DNA of 64,000 nt, from assembly GCA_028826165.1 (NCBI GenBank), contig JAPDFW010000076.1, positions 203,501 through 267,500 of the forward strand. Reading direction: 5' to 3'. Shown here piece after piece: positions 10,952 to 22,900 of the stretch (the stretch's first letter is position 1; the number at the start of each line of letters is the position of its first letter). Position numbers and translations under genes: made by a program. Source of the stretch: Anaeramoeba ignava. Its lineage: Eukaryota > Metamonada > Anaeramoebidae. The notes beneath the pieces were generated by a model. It made no database searches, was not told the origin of the DNA, and worked only from the letters and a program-made list of their open reading frames with translations.

Positions 10952-12247
10952 ATGGATAAAATTGAAGAATTAATTGAAAAACTTGATAAAATTACATCCA
11001 ATTTAGAAAAAATTGCAGATCAAGAAGAATTTTATGAGAAATTTTATGAAGAAAAAGTGAAAAAAATTGAAAAAACAAGAATTATAATGGAATTTGAAGA
11101 AATTATGCAATTAATAAATAAAGATTTTGAAGCAAGTTACAAAAAAATTGGGGGTGAAATTGAAGTGATTAGCACATTTTGGAAACAAGGAATGGAATTT
11201 ACATACAGACTTATATGTCTAGCAGAGACCTATTCAAATCCAAAAAATAGTAAAACACTTGAATTGCTATTTGAACCGTTAAAAAAACAAATTGAACTAG
11301 CAAATGATTTTAAAGAGAGCCAAAGAAAATCTGAGTATTTTGATTTTTTGGTTGCTATTTCTAATGGAATTCCTGCACTGAGTTGGGTTGAGAAGACCAA
11401 TTTGCATATTACACACTATGTGGAAAAATATATGGATTCTGCTTGTTTTAATTCAAATAAAATTATTCGAAACAAAGATTTCCAAAATACAGAATATTCA
11501 AATTGGGCAATTTTATTCAACCAATCATTAAATCAGCTTCATGAGTTTTTGAAGCAGCATTACAGCTTTGGTTTAACATGGAATCTTAAACAGAAAGAAT
11601 GCACAATAGATGATATTGATGAATATTTAGAATATTTCAAAGAAACTCAAAAAGAAAATTCAAATTCAAATTCAAAACAAGAAACAGATATTTCTGAAAA
11701 AAATGAAAATGAAAATAAAAATGAAAATGAAAATGAAAATGAAAATAATAAAAGTGATTCAAATGCAAGAATTGAAAAAACTGAATGGATTGTGGAATTT
11801 CAAAAGGGAAAAAAAGAGGGAATTAAAATTACAAACACTTCACGCAAACAAAATGTTCATATTTTCAAATGCGAAGATTCTGTTATAATAATTGAAGGGA
11901 TAGTCAATAGTATTGTTGTTGATCAATGTTTGAGATGTGGAATTATTGTTGAAAAATCGACTTCTGTTCATGCAATCAGATGTCAAAACATCAAAATTCA
12001 AATCAAAACAAAAACACCAACAATCCAAATTGAACACACTAATGGATGTTATGTTTATTTATCTCAATCAAGTTTGAAATCAGAAATCACAACTTCAAAA
12101 TCAACAGGAATGTATCTTGTTATTCCCAAAAAATCACTGGATAACGATGGAGAACAAGAAAAAGAAATTCCACTTCCAGAAAGATTCAGAACAATTTATG
12201 ATAAACCAACAAGGCAAATAGTGACTGAAACAATCAAGCACATTTAA
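10952..12247 (+). CDS. CAP: adenylyl cyclase-associated protein (CAP/Srv2 homologue)
   Basis: Actin-monomer recycling factor that works with cofilin. The N-terminal coiled coil (residues 1-30) is followed by the helical folded domain, about 40-210, with recognisable CAP signatures: AISNGIPALSWVEK, YVEKYMDSACFNSNKI and HYSFGLTWN. The C-terminal beta-helix (CARP/CAP_C) spans about 270-431: KCEDSVIIIEGIVNSI, VDQCLRCGIIVE, TPTIQIEHTNGCYVYLSQ and PLPERFRTIYD. At 431 residues it is a little shorter than the usual 450-530, because the middle is a low-complexity Asn/Glu/Ser segment; no polyproline run or WH2 motif can be seen there. Single exon; ATG at 10952 follows an A-rich leader. Divergent from the ankyrin-BTB gene. 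Confidence 0.92.
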   Translation: MDKIEELIEKLDKITSNLEKIADQEEFYEKFYEEKVKKIEKTRIIMEFEEIMQLINKDFEASYKKIGGEIEVISTFWKQGMEFTYRLICLAETYSNPKNSKTLELLFEPLKKQIELANDFKESQRKSEYFDFLVAISNGIPALSWVEKTNLHITHYVEKYMDSACFNSNKIIRNKDFQNTEYSNWAILFNQSLNQLHEFLKQHYSFGLTWNLKQKECTIDDIDEYLEYFKETQKENSNSNSKQETDISEKNENENKNENENENENNKSDSNARIEKTEWIVEFQKGKKEGIKITNTSRKQNVHIFKCEDSVIIIEGIVNSIVVDQCLRCGIIVEKSTSVHAIRCQNIKIQIKTKTPTIQIEHTNGCYVYLSQSSLKSEITTSKSTGMYLVIPKKSLDNDGEQEKEIPLPERFRTIYDKPTRQIVTETIKHI

Positions 12248-12395
12248 TCATTTCATTCTTAATTTTAATTTTCTAATTTTTCAAAATAATTTATTTCCAA
12301 AATCCAAAAATTATTTTCCAAAAATTTTCTTTTCTTTTCTTTTCAGAAGTTTTCATTTTAAAAAGTTTTAAAATAAAAAGAAGAAGATTAAAAAA

Positions 12396-13355
12396 TCATT
12401 TTTGTTTTAGTTGTTTTTTTTGTAAAATCCCTTTCAATTCTTCATTTTCTAAAGCAATTTTTTTATATTCTAATAAAATATCACGCAAATCACGAATATT
12501 CAATTTTTCAAGAGGAACATTTTCAAATAAATATTTTGGTTCATTTTCTTCAGATTTAATCTGGTTCATGTGATTTTCAAATTCTTCTTGAGACATTAAG
12601 ACCTGTTGAGCAGTAAGATTTTCCAAGAAGCGAACAGCAGAAGAGAAATTAGTAAAATAATAACCAGCTTGGGTCATTGAAAGAAGGTTTGAATTTTTAA
12701 AACGAAGAATGTATTCGATATTTGAGTGAATATTAAGAGGATTTGCATGCAAAACTTGGTAAATAAAAAATGGAAAGAAAGAATCTGCACCATTCATATT
12801 TGCCCTATCAAGAATTTTGTTAATTTGGTTGCAAGATTCGCATATCCTCTCAATTTTGTCATGAGGATTTTTTGCATTGTTGATTTCTTGCAGTTTTTTT
12901 CTTGCTTTATGAGCTCCTTTTTGTTTTACAAGATCTTCTGGAATTTCTAAGTGTTTTGGCTTGATAAAAGAAAGCTTGCGGAAAAACGCTCGCAAAGCCT
13001 TATCTTTCTCTTCATCCTCTTTGGGATTGAGTCTAAATGTTCTTGTGTACATTTTCCTTAAAATATATCGTTCAAAATATTCTCTGAATTCATTTGTTTT
13101 TTGTTTGATTGTTTTTTCTCTTTTCTGTTGTTTATTCCATTTCAAAATGTGTTTTTCAACTGTTTCTTGTGTGATTTTGTCAATAAACTCAATTATTTTG
13201 TTGTCATTTTCTCTTGGATCTTCTTTTTTTCTTTGGTGTAATAATATTACAATTCCTCTTCTTATTTTTTGATATAAAGTTTGTGATTTATCTTTTTTAA
13301 TAAAATTATAAAAATCAAAATAACGATGAATTTTTAAAAAATCTTCAAAATTCAT
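12396..13355 (-). CDS. VPS9-domain protein (probable Rab5-type guanine nucleotide exchange factor)
   Basis: Probably activates Rab5-family GTPases on endosomes. The C-terminal half shows the VPS9 core: HDKIERICESCNQINKIL, NGADSFFPFFIYQVLHANP, LNIHSNIEYILRF and MTQAGYYFTNFSSAVRFLE. These cover the conserved Asp-x(n)-Tyr catalytic region in GADxFxPxxIY and the GYYFTxxxSA helix. The N-terminal part is a charged helical segment as in Rabex-type proteins; no zinc finger or SH2 domain is present. I start it at ATG 13355 (MNFEDFLKIH): the frame is open further upstream, but only as Phe-rich translation with no ATG. A short coiled coil ends the protein. The start codon lies in a 30-bp inverted repeat. 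Confidence 0.88.
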   Translation of the reverse strand: MNFEDFLKIHRYFDFYNFIKKDKSQTLYQKIRRGIVILLHQRKKEDPRENDNKIIEFIDKITQETVEKHILKWNKQQKREKTIKQKTNEFREYFERYILRKMYTRTFRLNPKEDEEKDKALRAFFRKLSFIKPKHLEIPEDLVKQKGAHKARKKLQEINNAKNPHDKIERICESCNQINKILDRANMNGADSFFPFFIYQVLHANPLNIHSNIEYILRFKNSNLLSMTQAGYYFTNFSSAVRFLENLTAQQVLMSQEEFENHMNQIKSEENEPKYLFENVPLEKLNIRDLRDILLEYKKIALENEELKGILQKKQLKQK

Positions 13356-13428
13356 TTTTTTTTTTAAAGAATAGAAAGAAAAAGAAAAAAAGAAAGAGAA
13401 AAAAAATGAATTTTGAAGATTTTTTAAA
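13333..13428. repeat. 30-bp perfect inverted repeat spanning the VPS9 gene start
   Basis: 13333-13362 and 13399-13428 are exact reverse complements separated by 36 nt of purine-rich sequence. The right arm therefore encodes MNFEDFLN on the plus strand, mirroring the true minus-strand start MNFEDFLK. The palindrome can fold into a stem over the 5' leader and first codons of the VPS9 mRNA. Confidence 0.85.
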
Positions 13429-13514
13429 TGAAAAATTTCAAAAAAAAAAAAAATGGAATTTTGGAAAAATTGTTCCTTTTTCAAATTAAAAAAAAAAAAT
13501 TATTATTATTATTT

Positions 13515-15684
13515 CTATAGTTGAGATATAACTAAATTATTTCTTGAAGGTTGAAAGAAAAACTCAATAAATGTCTCAGTAAAATCACAAAGATTCTTAT
13601 TAAATTTATCAGTGTAAAATTTTTCGGATCCTTCAAGATAATAATAAACAGATTCTTCTTCTGATTCAAACCAACAAATTGTAGCAATTATATTATTGAC
13701 AAATTTAAAACTCAAAATTTCATTTCCACTTTCAACAGAATTTTTTTGAAAGGAAAAACTGAGACGATCCAAATCCTGGAATTGCTTCTTTGCATTTGAT
13801 AGCGTGATGTCGCTCAGTCTTGATTGGTGAAAATTATTGAATTTCATTGAGCGAGAATTGGGAACGATATTTGTGAACAATTTGCATTTTTTATCGCGAG
13901 TTGAACTATCAAAGTTCTGCGAAACGTCGCGAATGGAAATGATTGAAACACCATCCAAATCTTTGAAATAATTGCCGCCGTTCCTGATTCTGTTGAAGAT
14001 GTTGCGATAAATATTGGTGAAATCTTTTGACTGACATCGGATGATTCCCTTTTCGGTTGAGTAAAATCCAAATTGGGTTTTCAATTCATCGTATTTTTGC
14101 TTCAAAGTTTGTTTTTTATAATGATTGAGATAATTTGCCAATTCGGATATTGCAGTTGCAGCTGAAATTCCGTCTCTGTATAAGGATTTTTCTCCTGTCA
14201 AATAACTGAAATCTTCATCAAATCCAAAAAGAAATTTAACTCCTGTTTCCTGTAGCTTTGATGCGCAATTCCCAATCCATTTCACTCCTGGCAATGATTC
14301 CTGGTATTGGAATCCCTCTTTTTTTGCCATTTCTTCCAACATTTTAGTTGATGTTATTGTGTTTATTAAGGCTACATTTTTTGTTTCAATTTCTGGTGAC
14401 AATTTCCGGAAATTTATCATATGCCACCAAGATAAAAGAATCCCAATTTCATTTGCAGTGAAGAAATACCAACCTTTATCTATTAAATATTATTTCCAAT
14501 TTTTTGTTTTAAATTTGATTTGATTTTTTTTTATCAGAAAAAAGTGTTTTTTTTTTAAAACATTCCAAAATTATTTTTCTACCAATTTTCTCAAAAACAA
14601 ACAATCTTCCACAATCATAATCATTTAAAAGTATGATATTTGAATCTTTTCTTTCAGCCAATCGTGTGACATGGCCAAACAACTTGGAAAATTCGTTCTT
14701 GAATATTCTGCGAAGTTCCCTCGATGTTTCATCTTCAATAACAGCAACAGGAACTGAAAACCACGAAAAAGCTGTTTGAATCCATTTTGTCCAAGAAGAA
14801 TTGACTGGGAAATAACTTATTGAAATTGGAGAAGCAATTTTCAAAATGTTGAGATACGAAAAATTATCCTTCAAATATTCATAATATTCCCTCGTGTTCT
14901 TGATGATCTGCGAATTATTTAATTTGGAATTATCCGTGGTTTCCATTTCTTGAGATTGTCTTGAATTTTCAATCAAATCATTCGAAATTGATGTCTGTAA
15001 TCTCTGAAGAAATAATTGCATCATGATATCATCATGAGGGAAAGAAAGTTCTGCTCCATCATTCCAAAAAATTCTATAAATAAATTTATTATCAGAATTC
15101 ATTGATCCTGTGATCATTATTCCCGCAACAAATTGCGAAAATTTGACTGAAAAAGAGAGCAATCCAATAGGAATTGGCTCTTGATAAATTTCGCAATTGA
15201 TTTGATTTTTGACAAAAATTTCTGCTATAATTTGTGCATATTTTTTCGCTTGTTCGTCTTCATCATAACCCAATATAATTCCATTTCTTTCTAATTTTTC
15301 TTTTGGATATAACGAATTTAAATAATCCATCAATGTTTCTGTGTATTCCTTCAAAATTGACAAAGTTGTTGTTGCTTTTGTTGTTGTCATTGTTTTATTT
15401 GGGTTTGTGATAACTAACCCTGAACGTTTATCTAATCCATTGCATATTTTTATGTGCTGAATTAATTTGTATAAGTTATTTTTGGTATTTTTATATTCAT
15501 TTTCGTTTTCATTTTCATTTTCTTTTTCATTTTCATTTTCATTTTCATTTTCATTTTCGTTTTCGTTTTCATTTTCATTGTTTTTGAATAATTTCCATGT
15601 TATAACTCCTGCTGCAACACTTATAACCACTCCAAAAATAAAAACTTTCACTTTTTTTGGATTTGTGTTTGTGATAAAATCCAT
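13515..15684 (-). CDS. membrane-anchored PGM2-like phosphohexomutase homologue lacking catalytic residues
   Basis: Two exons (15684-14583 and 14473-13515, intron 14582-14474) splice in phase 1 to 686 residues. The join restores EKIGWYFFTANEIGILLSWW, matching the domain III start of phosphoglucomutase-2 (VFSGNELGALLGWW). A predicted transmembrane helix (about 13-31) precedes a Glu/Asn tract. Family landmarks are present but altered. The phosphoserine loop reads AGIMITGSMNS (Ser192 kept; His and Pro of TASHNP lost). The metal loop reads NDYDCGR, where DPDADR is expected, losing the third Asp. The sugar loop reads GFDEDFSYL. The phosphate-binding RTSGTEP loop becomes a WFESEEE segment. PGM2 normally interconverts sugar phosphates in the cytosol; this copy is probably a pseudoenzyme tethered to a membrane. 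Homology is confident; loss of activity is inferred. Confidence 0.85.
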
Positions 15685-17317
15685 TTATTTTAATATAAAT
15701 TTTAAATATTTCTTTTTGATTTAATTTGATTTAATTTGATTTGATGAATAAAAACTTAAAGAAAAAAAATGAAAAAAAAAATGAAAAAAAATTTTTTCTT
15801 CTTTTCCAATAAATAAAAAAACCCCTTTTTCAAAATCAAAATGAAAATCAAAATCAATATCAAAATCAAAATTAAAATTATAATCAAAATCAAAATCAAA
15901 AATCAAAATCAATATCAAAATCAAAATCAAAATCAAAATCAAAATCAAAATCAATATCAAAATCAAAATCAAAATCAATATCAACATCAAAATCAATATA
16001 AAATCAAAATCAATATATAAATCAAAATCAATATCAATATCAATATCCAAAATAAAAATCAAAATCAAAATCCAAATCAAAATCCAAATCCAAATCAAAA
16101 TTAAAATTAAAATCAAAATCAAAATCAAAATCAAAATCAAAATCAATATCAACATCAAAATCAAAATCAAAATCAAAATCAAAATCAAAATAAAAATAAA
16201 ATTCAATTTAATCCAAATATTTTCTTTTCTCTTAAATTTAATTATTATTGATTTAGCAATTAATCCAAAAAAAAGTGAATTTTTTTGCTTTTTTTTTTAA
16301 TTTAAAAAAAAGAAATAAAAATACAAATCTATTTTAAATCTATTTTAAATCTATTCTAAATCTATTTTAAATCTATTTTAATTAAAAAAATAATTTAAAT
16401 CTATTTTAATATTTTAAATCTATTTTAAATCTATTTTAAATCCATTCTAAATCTATTTTAAATTTAAATTTAATTAAAAAAATAATTAAAATATTTTCTT
16501 TTCTCTTAAATTTAATTATTTTTGATTTAACAATTAATCCAAAAAAAAAAGTGAATTTTTTTGCTTTTTTTTTTAATTTAAAAAAAAGGAATAAAAATAC
16601 AAATCTATTTTTAAATCTATTTTAAATCTAAATTTAATTAAAAAAATAATTAAAATATTTTATGCTCGACTGGAATTTTATTATTTTTTTAAATTTTTAA
16701 TTGATCCAAAGAAAGAATTTTATTTTTAATTTTATTTTCAATTCATTTTTTATTCATTTTTTTTTAGATCTTTTTAATTAAAAAAAGTTAAAAAATCGAA
16801 ACTATTTTAAACAATCAATAAATAAGTAAATAAATAAGTAAAAATTGAATAAAAAATAACACCTCAATAAAATACAAAAAGGAAAAAAAGAGAAGAAAAC
16901 AAAAAGAAAAAGAAATAGAAATAAAAATTATTTTTTAATTTCATTCGCAAATTTTTCAATTATAAAATTATTATTCTTAATTTTATTATAAATAAAAATA
17001 AAAAGCAAAAAGAAAAAAAGAAAACTTATTAAAAAAGTTATTTTTAAATTAAAAAATGTTATTAAAAAATGATTTCTTTTTTGCTTTCAAAAAAAAAAAA
17101 AAACAAACAAAAGATCACATTCATCTTATTATTTATTTTTAATTAAAAAAAATTTTAATTTAAATTTCAATTTCAATTTTAAATTATTCTTTTTTTATTT
17201 TTTTAAAAAACCCCTTTTTCATTTATTCCACAAAACTTTTTTTTTTTTTTTCCATTTTTTTTCTTTCAATTTTTAATTAGCAAATTTACTTTTTTTTTTT
17301 CAATAAAACATAAGTAA
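15685..17317. other. gene-free repeat-rich intergenic region
   Basis: No coding sequence with non-repetitive content is seen. 15836-16200 is an interrupted CAAAAT/CAATAT hexamer array like those encoding Gln/Asn tracts elsewhere, but without flanking coding sequence. 16320-16660 holds a TTTTAAATCTA repeat. 16660-17317 is simple A/T-rich sequence with poly(A) and poly(T) runs. Confidence 0.6.
16216..16630. repeat. direct duplication of a ~140-bp noncoding segment
   Basis: Sequence from about 16216 to 16353 (ATATTTTCTTTTCTCTTAAA through AATACAAATCTATTTT) recurs almost unchanged from about 16488 to 16630, a spacing of about 272 bp, with a few substitutions and homopolymer length changes. Both copies contain the unusual word CCAAAAAAAA-GTGAATTTTT. 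Confidence 0.8.
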
Positions 17318-19835
17318 ATGAAAAAAGGAAAAAAGCTTAATTCAAAAACTTCAAAAATAACTCCAAATTTTTTAAAGAAAAGTGGAAAAACCAAAAAACA
17401 AAAAGAATCAAAAAAAGAAATAAAAGAAAAAGATCAAGAAAAAGATCAAAAAATAAAAACTGGTAAGAAATTCCAAAAACACTTATTCAAATAATAAATA
17501 TTTCCTATTCATTGTTGGCATTAAATAAACCTGAATAATTGAAATAATATAATCATTTCAATTTAGATTTAAGGAAAAAAAATAATTTAAAGAAAATTCC
17601 ACTAAAATTTTAAAAAAAAAAAACAAATTTAAATTTAAATAAAATAAACTTAATTTAATAAATTTAGTTGATCAACAAGAAATCCAAAATGAAAGAAAAA
17701 AAGAAACCAAAAATGAAACCAAAAATGAAACCAAAAATGAAACCAAAAATGAAAATCCTTTTTATCAATCAAAATCAGAAAATTTAGATCGAACAAAAAA
17801 TCTAGAAAAGAGAAAACTTTTTCGCAAATCTAAATCAGAAAATCAACTTTTTTCAATTCCTCAACCTACTTTACAGGATCTTCTTATTGTAACAGAACAT
17901 TTACAAACAAAAAGGCAAAGAAAAAAAGAAAATAAAAATCAAAATCAAAATCAAAATCAATATCAATATCCAAATCAATATCCAAATCAATATCAATATC
18001 AATATCAAAATGAAAATCAATATCCAAATCAATATCAATATCAAAATCAAAATGAAAATCAATATCCAAATCAAAATCAAAATCAATATCAAAATCAAAA
18101 TCAAAATCAAAATCAATATCAATATCAATATCAAAATCAAAATCAAAATCAAAATCAAAATCAATATCAAAATCAAAATCAATATCCAAATCAATATCCA
18201 AATCAATATCCAAATCAATATCCAAATCAAAATCAAAATATAAATAAAAATCAAAATCAAAATCAAAATCAAAATCAAAATCAAAATCAAAATCAAAATC
18301 AAAATCAAAATCAAAATCAATATCCAAATCAAAATCAATATCAAAATCAAAATCAAAATCAAAATCAATATCAATATCAATATCCAAATCAATATTCACA
18401 AAATCCATTTTTTATTAATCCTCAATTTCCTTCTCATTATGTTCCTTCACTTTCAGCATATTATTTTTTCAATTCTCAATACAATAATCAATCCAATTTA
18501 ATGACTAATTACAATTCAAATCCTTATTCACAACCTTATTCACATTCATATCCAGATTCATATCTTCCAAGTTTTTCTCAAAATAATTTCATTCGATTTT
18601 TTACAAATTCTGATTCAAATTCACATTTTTCCCGATTTACAAAAAGCTATTCAAATTTCCAAAATATTGATTATTTTGAAGGAGATTTTTATAGAAACAA
18701 TCCACAAATCCAAAATCAAAATCAAAATATAAATCAAAATCAAAATCAAAATCAAAATCAAAATCAAAATCAAAATCAAAATCAAAATCAAAATCAAAAT
18801 ATAAATCAAAATCAAAATCAAAATCAAAATCAAAATCAAAATCAAAATCAAAATCAAAATCAAAATCAAAATCAAAATCAAAATCAAAATCAAAATCAAA
18901 ATAAAAAAAATCAAAATCAAAATCAAAATCAAAATCAAAATCAAAATCAAAATCAAAATCAAAATCAAAATCAAAATCAAAATCAAAATCAAAATGAAAA
19001 TCAAAATCAAAATCAAAATCAAAATCAAAATCAAAATCAAAATCAAAATCAAAATCAAAATGAAAATCAAAATCAAAATCAAAATCAAAATCAAAATCAA
19101 AATCAAAATCAAAATCAAAATGAAAATCAAAATCAAAATGAAACCAAAATGAAAATCAAAATCAAAATCAAAATCAAAATCAAAATCAAAATCAAAATCA
19201 AAATCAAAATCAAAATCAAAATCAAAATCAAAATCAAAAATCAAAATCAAAATCAAAATCAAAATGAAAAAAATGAAAATCAAAATGAAAATCAAAATCA
19301 AAATGAAAATGAAAATCAAAATATAAATCAAAATCAAAATGAAAATCAAAATGAAAATCAAAATCAAAATGAAAATCAAAATGAAAATCAAAATGAAAAT
19401 CAAAATCTAAATCAAAATCAAAATCAAAATGAAAATCAAAATCAAAATCAAAATCAAAATCAAAATCAAAATGAAAATCAAAATCAAAATCAAAATCAAA
19501 ATATAAATCAAAATATAAATCAAAATCAATACCAAAAAAGGAAAATTGGATTGAAAATACAAAAAGGAGATTGTGTTCAAATGTATTCTGAATTAGGAGA
19601 ATCTTTATTTGCAGTGATTCTTGAAATTATTTCTTTTTCAAATTTAGATCAAACATTTTGTAAAGTTCAATGGTTAATTCCAAAAATATCTAATTCTTCT
19701 GGAATTATTAAAGATTCAAATCTAAAAATAGAAAATTTAGAATTAGATGATTTCTATTTAGGTAACATTGAACCATCTTTACAATCAACAAGAACAATCG
19801 CTGCTAAATTAAAATTCAGAATGGAAAATTTTTGA
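17318..19835 (+). CDS. Gln/Asn-rich prion-like protein with a small C-terminal domain
   Basis: Two exons (17318-17462 and 17668-19835, intron 17463-17667) join in phase 1 to give 770 residues. Exon 1 is Lys-rich. Exon 2 starts with charged sequence including a fourfold NETK repeat and SKSEN motifs, then a long Gln/Asn/Tyr/Pro tract (about 17940-18400), a Tyr/Ser/Phe-rich spacer, and a second Gln/Asn tract (about 18712-19545). The only globular-looking part is the last ~95 residues (KGDCVQMYSELGESLFAVIL ... CKVQWLIPK ... LDDFYLGNIEP), which faintly recalls BAH or Tudor-like barrels; that is a weak guess. Such low-complexity proteins often form condensates. One window of the second tract is read in a different frame of the hexamer (Lys-Ile repeats). 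Function unknown. Confidence 0.75.
18712..19545 (+). repeat. CAAAAT/GAAAAT hexamer tract inside a coding exon
   Basis: A nearly pure hexanucleotide array of more than 130 units, read mostly as Asn-Gln or Asn-Glu. A deletion near 19141-19144 moves translation to Lys-Ile for about 31 residues, and an extra A near 19235-19239 restores the Asn-Gln frame. Confidence 0.9.
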
Positions 19836-19957
19836 TTTAAAAAAAAACAAAGAACCATCTTTTTTTTTTCATTTTTTTTTTCATTTTTTTTCTTACTTTT
19901 TATTTTATTTTATTTTTTAATTTTTATTCATTTTTTTACACTTTTATAATTAAATTA

Positions 19958-22900
19958 ATGTCTTCAATTCCTCAAATTTATGTTAAAGGTTTGTTTAATA
20001 TTTAGCTTATTTAAATAAACACAAAAAAGAAAAAGAAAAAGAAAAAGAATCACCGTTAAAAAATAAATATAAAAATAGTTATAAATATAAAAATAAATAT
20101 AAATATAAATATAAATATAAATATAAATATAAATATAATTATAATTATAAATATAAATATAAATATTTAAAATATAAATATAAAAATAAATATAAATATA
20201 AAAAAAATAAAATATAAATAAAAATAAAAAATAAACATAAAAAATATAAAAATAAATATAAAAAAAATATAAATATAAATATAAATATAAACATAAATAT
20301 AAAAATAAAAAATATAAATATAAAAATATAAATATAAAATAAATATAAATATAAACATAAATATAAATATATAAATATAAACATAAATATAAATATAAAT
20401 ATAAATATAAATAAATATAAATATAAACATAAATATAAACATAAAAATATAAATATAAAATAAAATATAAAATATAAACATAAAATATAAACATAAATAA
20501 AAAATATAAATATAAATATAAATATAAAATAAATATAAATATAAATATAAACATAAACATAAAACATAAATATAAATATAAATAAAAATATAAAATATAA
20601 ATATAAATATAAATATATAAATAAAATAATAATAAAAACATAAATATAAATATAAAAATATAAAATATAAATATAAATATAAAATATAAATATAAATATA
20701 AATAAAAAAACATAAAATATAAATATAAAAAATATAAATATAAACATAAAATAAAATATAAATATAAAAATAAATAAATAAATATAAAATATAAATATAA
20801 ATATAAATATAAAATAAAATATAAATATAAACATAAATATAAATATAAAATATAAATATAAATATAAATATAAATATAAAATAAATATAAAATATAAATA
20901 TAAATATAAACATAAATATAAATAAATATAAATATAAATATAAACATAAAATATAAATATAAACATAAAATATAAAAATAAATATAAATATAAATATAAA
21001 TATAAATATAAATATAAATATAAATATAAATAATATAAATATAAATATAAATATAAAATATAAAATAAAAAAATATAAAATATAAAATTTATAAATATAA
21101 AATATAAATATAAATATAAATATAAAATATAAATATAAAAAATCTAAAATATAAAAATATAAATATAAATATAAATATAAATATAAATATAAATATAAAT
21201 ATAAATATAAATATAATAAATATAAAAATATAAATATAAATATAAATATAAATATAAATATAAATATAAATATAAATATAAATATAAATATAAATATAAA
21301 TATAAATATAAATATAAATATAAATATAAATATAAATATAAATATAATATAAATATAAATATAAATATAAATATAAATATAAATATAAATATAAATACAA
21401 ATACAAATACAAATATAAATATAAATCTAATTATAAATATAAATATAAATCTAAATATAAATTTTCGTTTTTACTTTTAAAATTTAGTTCTTGAAGCAAA
21501 AGTTAATTCTTCTGAAATTCAAAACCCAAGTCTTTCTTGTATCTTAAAACTACAAAAATTAAAGCTTAAAACTACATCTCAAGACACTCCATCTCCAAAA
21601 TGGAATGAAGACTTTGTTTTCTATGTTAAAAAAGAAACAAAATTAATTGTCCAATTAGTTCATTCACAAGTCCATAAAAAAAAAGGGATTACTCTTGGAA
21701 AAGTTGAAATTCCTTTAAAACCTTTAAAAAATGAAAAACCTCAAGAAAATTATTTTGAATTATTATCACCAAAAAAAAAGGAACCAATAGGAAAAATTAA
21801 ACTTTTATTACATTATCTTGATAAAAAAGTATTTTTTTTTTGAATAGGAAAAAAATAAGATAATTGAAATGGGAAAATTTTTATGAATTATTTTTTATAG
21901 GAAGGATTATCAAGAACACTTCAAATCAGAGAATCTTGGAAGATGAAATTTCCTGAACTTTTTGAAGTAAAATAATCAAATTTAAATGAAAAATTTAAAT
22001 TAAAATTTCAAAATTGAAAATTTAAATTAAAAATTTATCAGATTGTAACTTCAGATGATTTTGAGGTTTTAAGTATTCTTGTAGATGTTATACCTTCAAG
22101 AGAAGCAACAAATGTTGCTAGTAATTTAGTTTCAATTTTAAATTGTCAAGGAAAAATAATACCATTCATCAAAAATTCAATTGAAAAAGAAGTTGCAAAT
22201 TCTCGTAAAGAAAATAATATATAAATATAAATATAAATATAAATATAAATATAAATATAAATATAAATATATTTATAAATATAAATATAAATATAAATAT
22301 AAATATAAATATATATATAAATATAAATATAAATATAAATATAAATATAAATATAAATATAAATATAAATATAAATAAATATAAATATAAATATTTAAAT
22401 ATTTATTTATAAATTATTTTGTTTCTTAATCATTAAAAAAAAATTTTTTTTTGATATTATTTTAGGATCTCCAAATCAATTATTTCGAACAAATTCTTTT
22501 GCAACAAAAATAATAAAAGAATATTCAATAAAAATTGGGTTAGATTTTGTTCAATCAACTCTAAAAAAATCATTAAATGAAATTCTAAAATTAGCAAATA
22601 TAATTAATGTAGAAAAAAAACGAAAAATATTTGATAACATTTTATATTTAATATTAATATATATATTTTTTTGAAAATTAGCTTTCAAACGATAATCAAG
22701 ATCAATCAATTTTGGAGAAAAATTATGATACTGTAAGAAAACTTAGTGATAATGTTCTTTCATCAATTTTTTCATCTAAAAACAAAATGCCAAAGTAATT
22801 TAAAATTGAAATTCATTTTGAAATTAAAATTAAAATTAAAATTAAAATTCATTTTGAAATTAAAATTCATTTTGAAATTAAAATTAATTTTGAAATTAAA

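Noticed and set aside
13356-13484. N-terminal Phe-rich extension of the VPS9 protein
   Set aside because: Would need a TTG start; the ATG at 13355 follows an A-rich leader and begins plausible sequence.
15721-16206. Minus-strand Ile-Leu repeat frame
   Set aside because: Translation of an intergenic CAAAAT/CAATAT array with no flanking coding sequence.
17884-18408. Minus-strand Asp-Phe and Ile-Leu repeat frames
   Set aside because: Antisense of the CAAAAT coding tract of the Gln/Asn-rich gene.
19964-20966. Long reading frames of Ile/Tyr/Phe/Leu repeats in the TAAATA array
   Set aside because: They are translations of a microsatellite that is intron 1 of the RasGAP gene; no ordered non-repetitive content.
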